Source of the DNA: CAYRNC01 sp964425645
Lineage (GTDB): Bacteria > Bacillota > Clostridia > Peptostreptococcales > Anaerovoracaceae
Length of the DNA: 6,242 bases
Direction: 5' to 3'
Assembly: GCA_964425645.1 (NCBI GenBank)
Contig: CAYRNC010000101.1
Location: forward strand, 1-6,242
The notes below the pieces were generated by a model that ran no database searches, was not told the origin of the DNA, and saw only the letters and a program-made list of their open reading frames with translations. Positions 5,575 to 6,242 of this stretch are shown one piece after another (the stretch's first letter is position 1; each line of letters begins with the position of its first letter). A program made the position numbers and the translations under genes.

Positions 5575-6242
5575 ATGGAAATTAAAAGAATTATGGTTTT
5601 AGGGCAAGGTCAAATGGGATCCGGGATAGTTCAGGTTTCGGCCCAAGCAGGGTATGACGTAATCCTATATGGAAGAAATCCCGAAAGGGTTAAAAATGCC
5701 GTGTTATTAATCGAAAAAAATTTGAATAGATCCGTAGAAAAGGCAAGGATTAACAAAGATCAAAAAAATGAGATCATGAACAGAATCGCGACAACAAATA
5801 ATCTGGGGGATGCAAAAAATGCAGATCTTGTAATAGAAGCAGTTTCTGAAAACCTAGAACTAAAAGAGAAAATATTTAAAGAGTTAGATGAAATCTGTCC
5901 GCCGGAAACGATTCTATCTAGCAATACATCTTCGCTTCCCATTACACAAATCGCATCGTTTACCAAACGCCAGGATAAAGTATTCGGAATGCATTTCTTT
6001 AATCCCGTACCCGTAATGAGGCTCGTAGAGATTATTAGGGGCATTGCTACAAGCGATGATACTTATAAGATTATTGAAGATGCTTCAATTAGAATGGCTA
6101 AAAATCCGGTTGAGGTTAATGATTCACCGGGCTTCATATCAAATCGTGTACTGATGCCGATGATAAATGAAGCAATTTTCACAGTATTTGAAGGAGTGGC
6201 CTCACCGGAAGCTATAGATGAAGTTATGAAAGGCGGCATGAA
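5575..6242 (+). CDS. hbd: 3-hydroxybutyryl-CoA dehydrogenase, N-terminal 222 residues, cut by window edge
   Basis: A cytoplasmic (S)-3-hydroxyacyl-CoA dehydrogenase that interconverts 3-hydroxybutyryl-CoA and acetoacetyl-CoA, joining crotonase to thiolase. The family is about 282 residues; 222 are visible and the frame is open at the edge. An N-terminal Rossmann domain carries GQGQMGSG (10-17). The active-site residues are present: Ser119 in SNTSS, His140 in GMHFFNP, Glu152 in LVEII, and Asn190 in PGFISNR, each two positions on from the C. butyricum numbering as I recall it. The helical C-terminal domain begins near 190 and is incomplete. At the end of the second strand, where NAD-dependent relatives have Asp (as in VxLxD), this protein reads ILYGRNPE, with Gly33-Arg34. 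Loss of the acidic residue and gain of Arg suggests NADP(H), which is inference. The gene follows 4hbD by 13 bases. Confidence 0.94.
   Translation, partial: MEIKRIMVLGQGQMGSGIVQVSAQAGYDVILYGRNPERVKNAVLLIEKNLNRSVEKARINKDQKNEIMNRIATTNNLGDAKNADLVIEAVSENLELKEKIFKELDEICPPETILSSNTSSLPITQIASFTKRQDKVFGMHFFNPVPVMRLVEIIRGIATSDDTYKIIEDASIRMAKNPVEVNDSPGFISNRVLMPMINEAIFTVFEGVASPEAIDEVMKGGM

Noticed and set aside
5760..6044. Minus-strand open frame within hbd
   Set aside because: It is antisense to conserved Hbd motifs, including the catalytic Ser and His blocks, and shows no family features.
1..6242. Mobile elements, CRISPR arrays or phage genes
   Set aside because: No transposase, terminal inverted repeats, regularly spaced repeats or phage-like genes are present; the window is an ordinary metabolic locus.

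Overview
The window is a stretch of a low-GC bacterial chromosome. Coding density is high, arginine codons are often AGA/AGG, ribosome binding sites are purine-rich, and GTG and TTG starts occur. Together with oxygen-sensitive butyrate and 4-hydroxybutyrate chemistry, this suggests an anaerobic Firmicute of the Clostridia type. That placement is inference from gene content and composition, and no genus can be named safely.

Layout, all genes on the + strand: (1) 1-510, the C-terminal third of 4-hydroxybutyryl-CoA dehydratase (abfD), cut by the left edge; (2) 511-1031, about 520 bases without a convincing gene, holding several inverted and direct repeats, Shine-Dalgarno-like sequences and weak promoter candidates; (3) 1032-2210, acetyl-CoA acetyltransferase; (4) 2307-3086, crotonase; (5) 3112-4428, 4-hydroxybutyrate CoA-transferase (abfT/cat2); (6) 4443-5561, iron-type 4-hydroxybutyrate dehydrogenase; (7) 5575 to the right edge, 3-hydroxybutyryl-CoA dehydrogenase (hbd), cut at residue 222. 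Genes 4 to 7 are separated by only 13-25 bases, and 96 bases separate thiolase from crotonase. Genes 3 to 7 therefore look like one operon, with abfD either its first gene or a separate unit.

The six enzymes form a continuous path: succinate semialdehyde <-> 4-hydroxybutyrate (dehydrogenase) <-> 4-hydroxybutyryl-CoA (CoA-transferase) <-> crotonyl-CoA (dehydratase) <-> 3-hydroxybutyryl-CoA (crotonase) <-> acetoacetyl-CoA (Hbd) <-> 2 acetyl-CoA (thiolase). This fits fermentation of 4-aminobutyrate, 4-hydroxybutyrate or succinate, with crotonyl-CoA as the branch point between oxidation to acetyl-CoA and reduction to butyrate. No butyryl-CoA dehydrogenase, transaminase or succinyl-CoA reductase is in view.

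The individual enzymes are familiar. The points worth a second look are the cofactor-site residues of Hbd (which suggest NADP(H)), active-site loop changes in the thiolase and crotonase, start codons that differ from the longest reading frames, and the structured gap between abfD and the thiolase. I see no evidence of a wholly new system.
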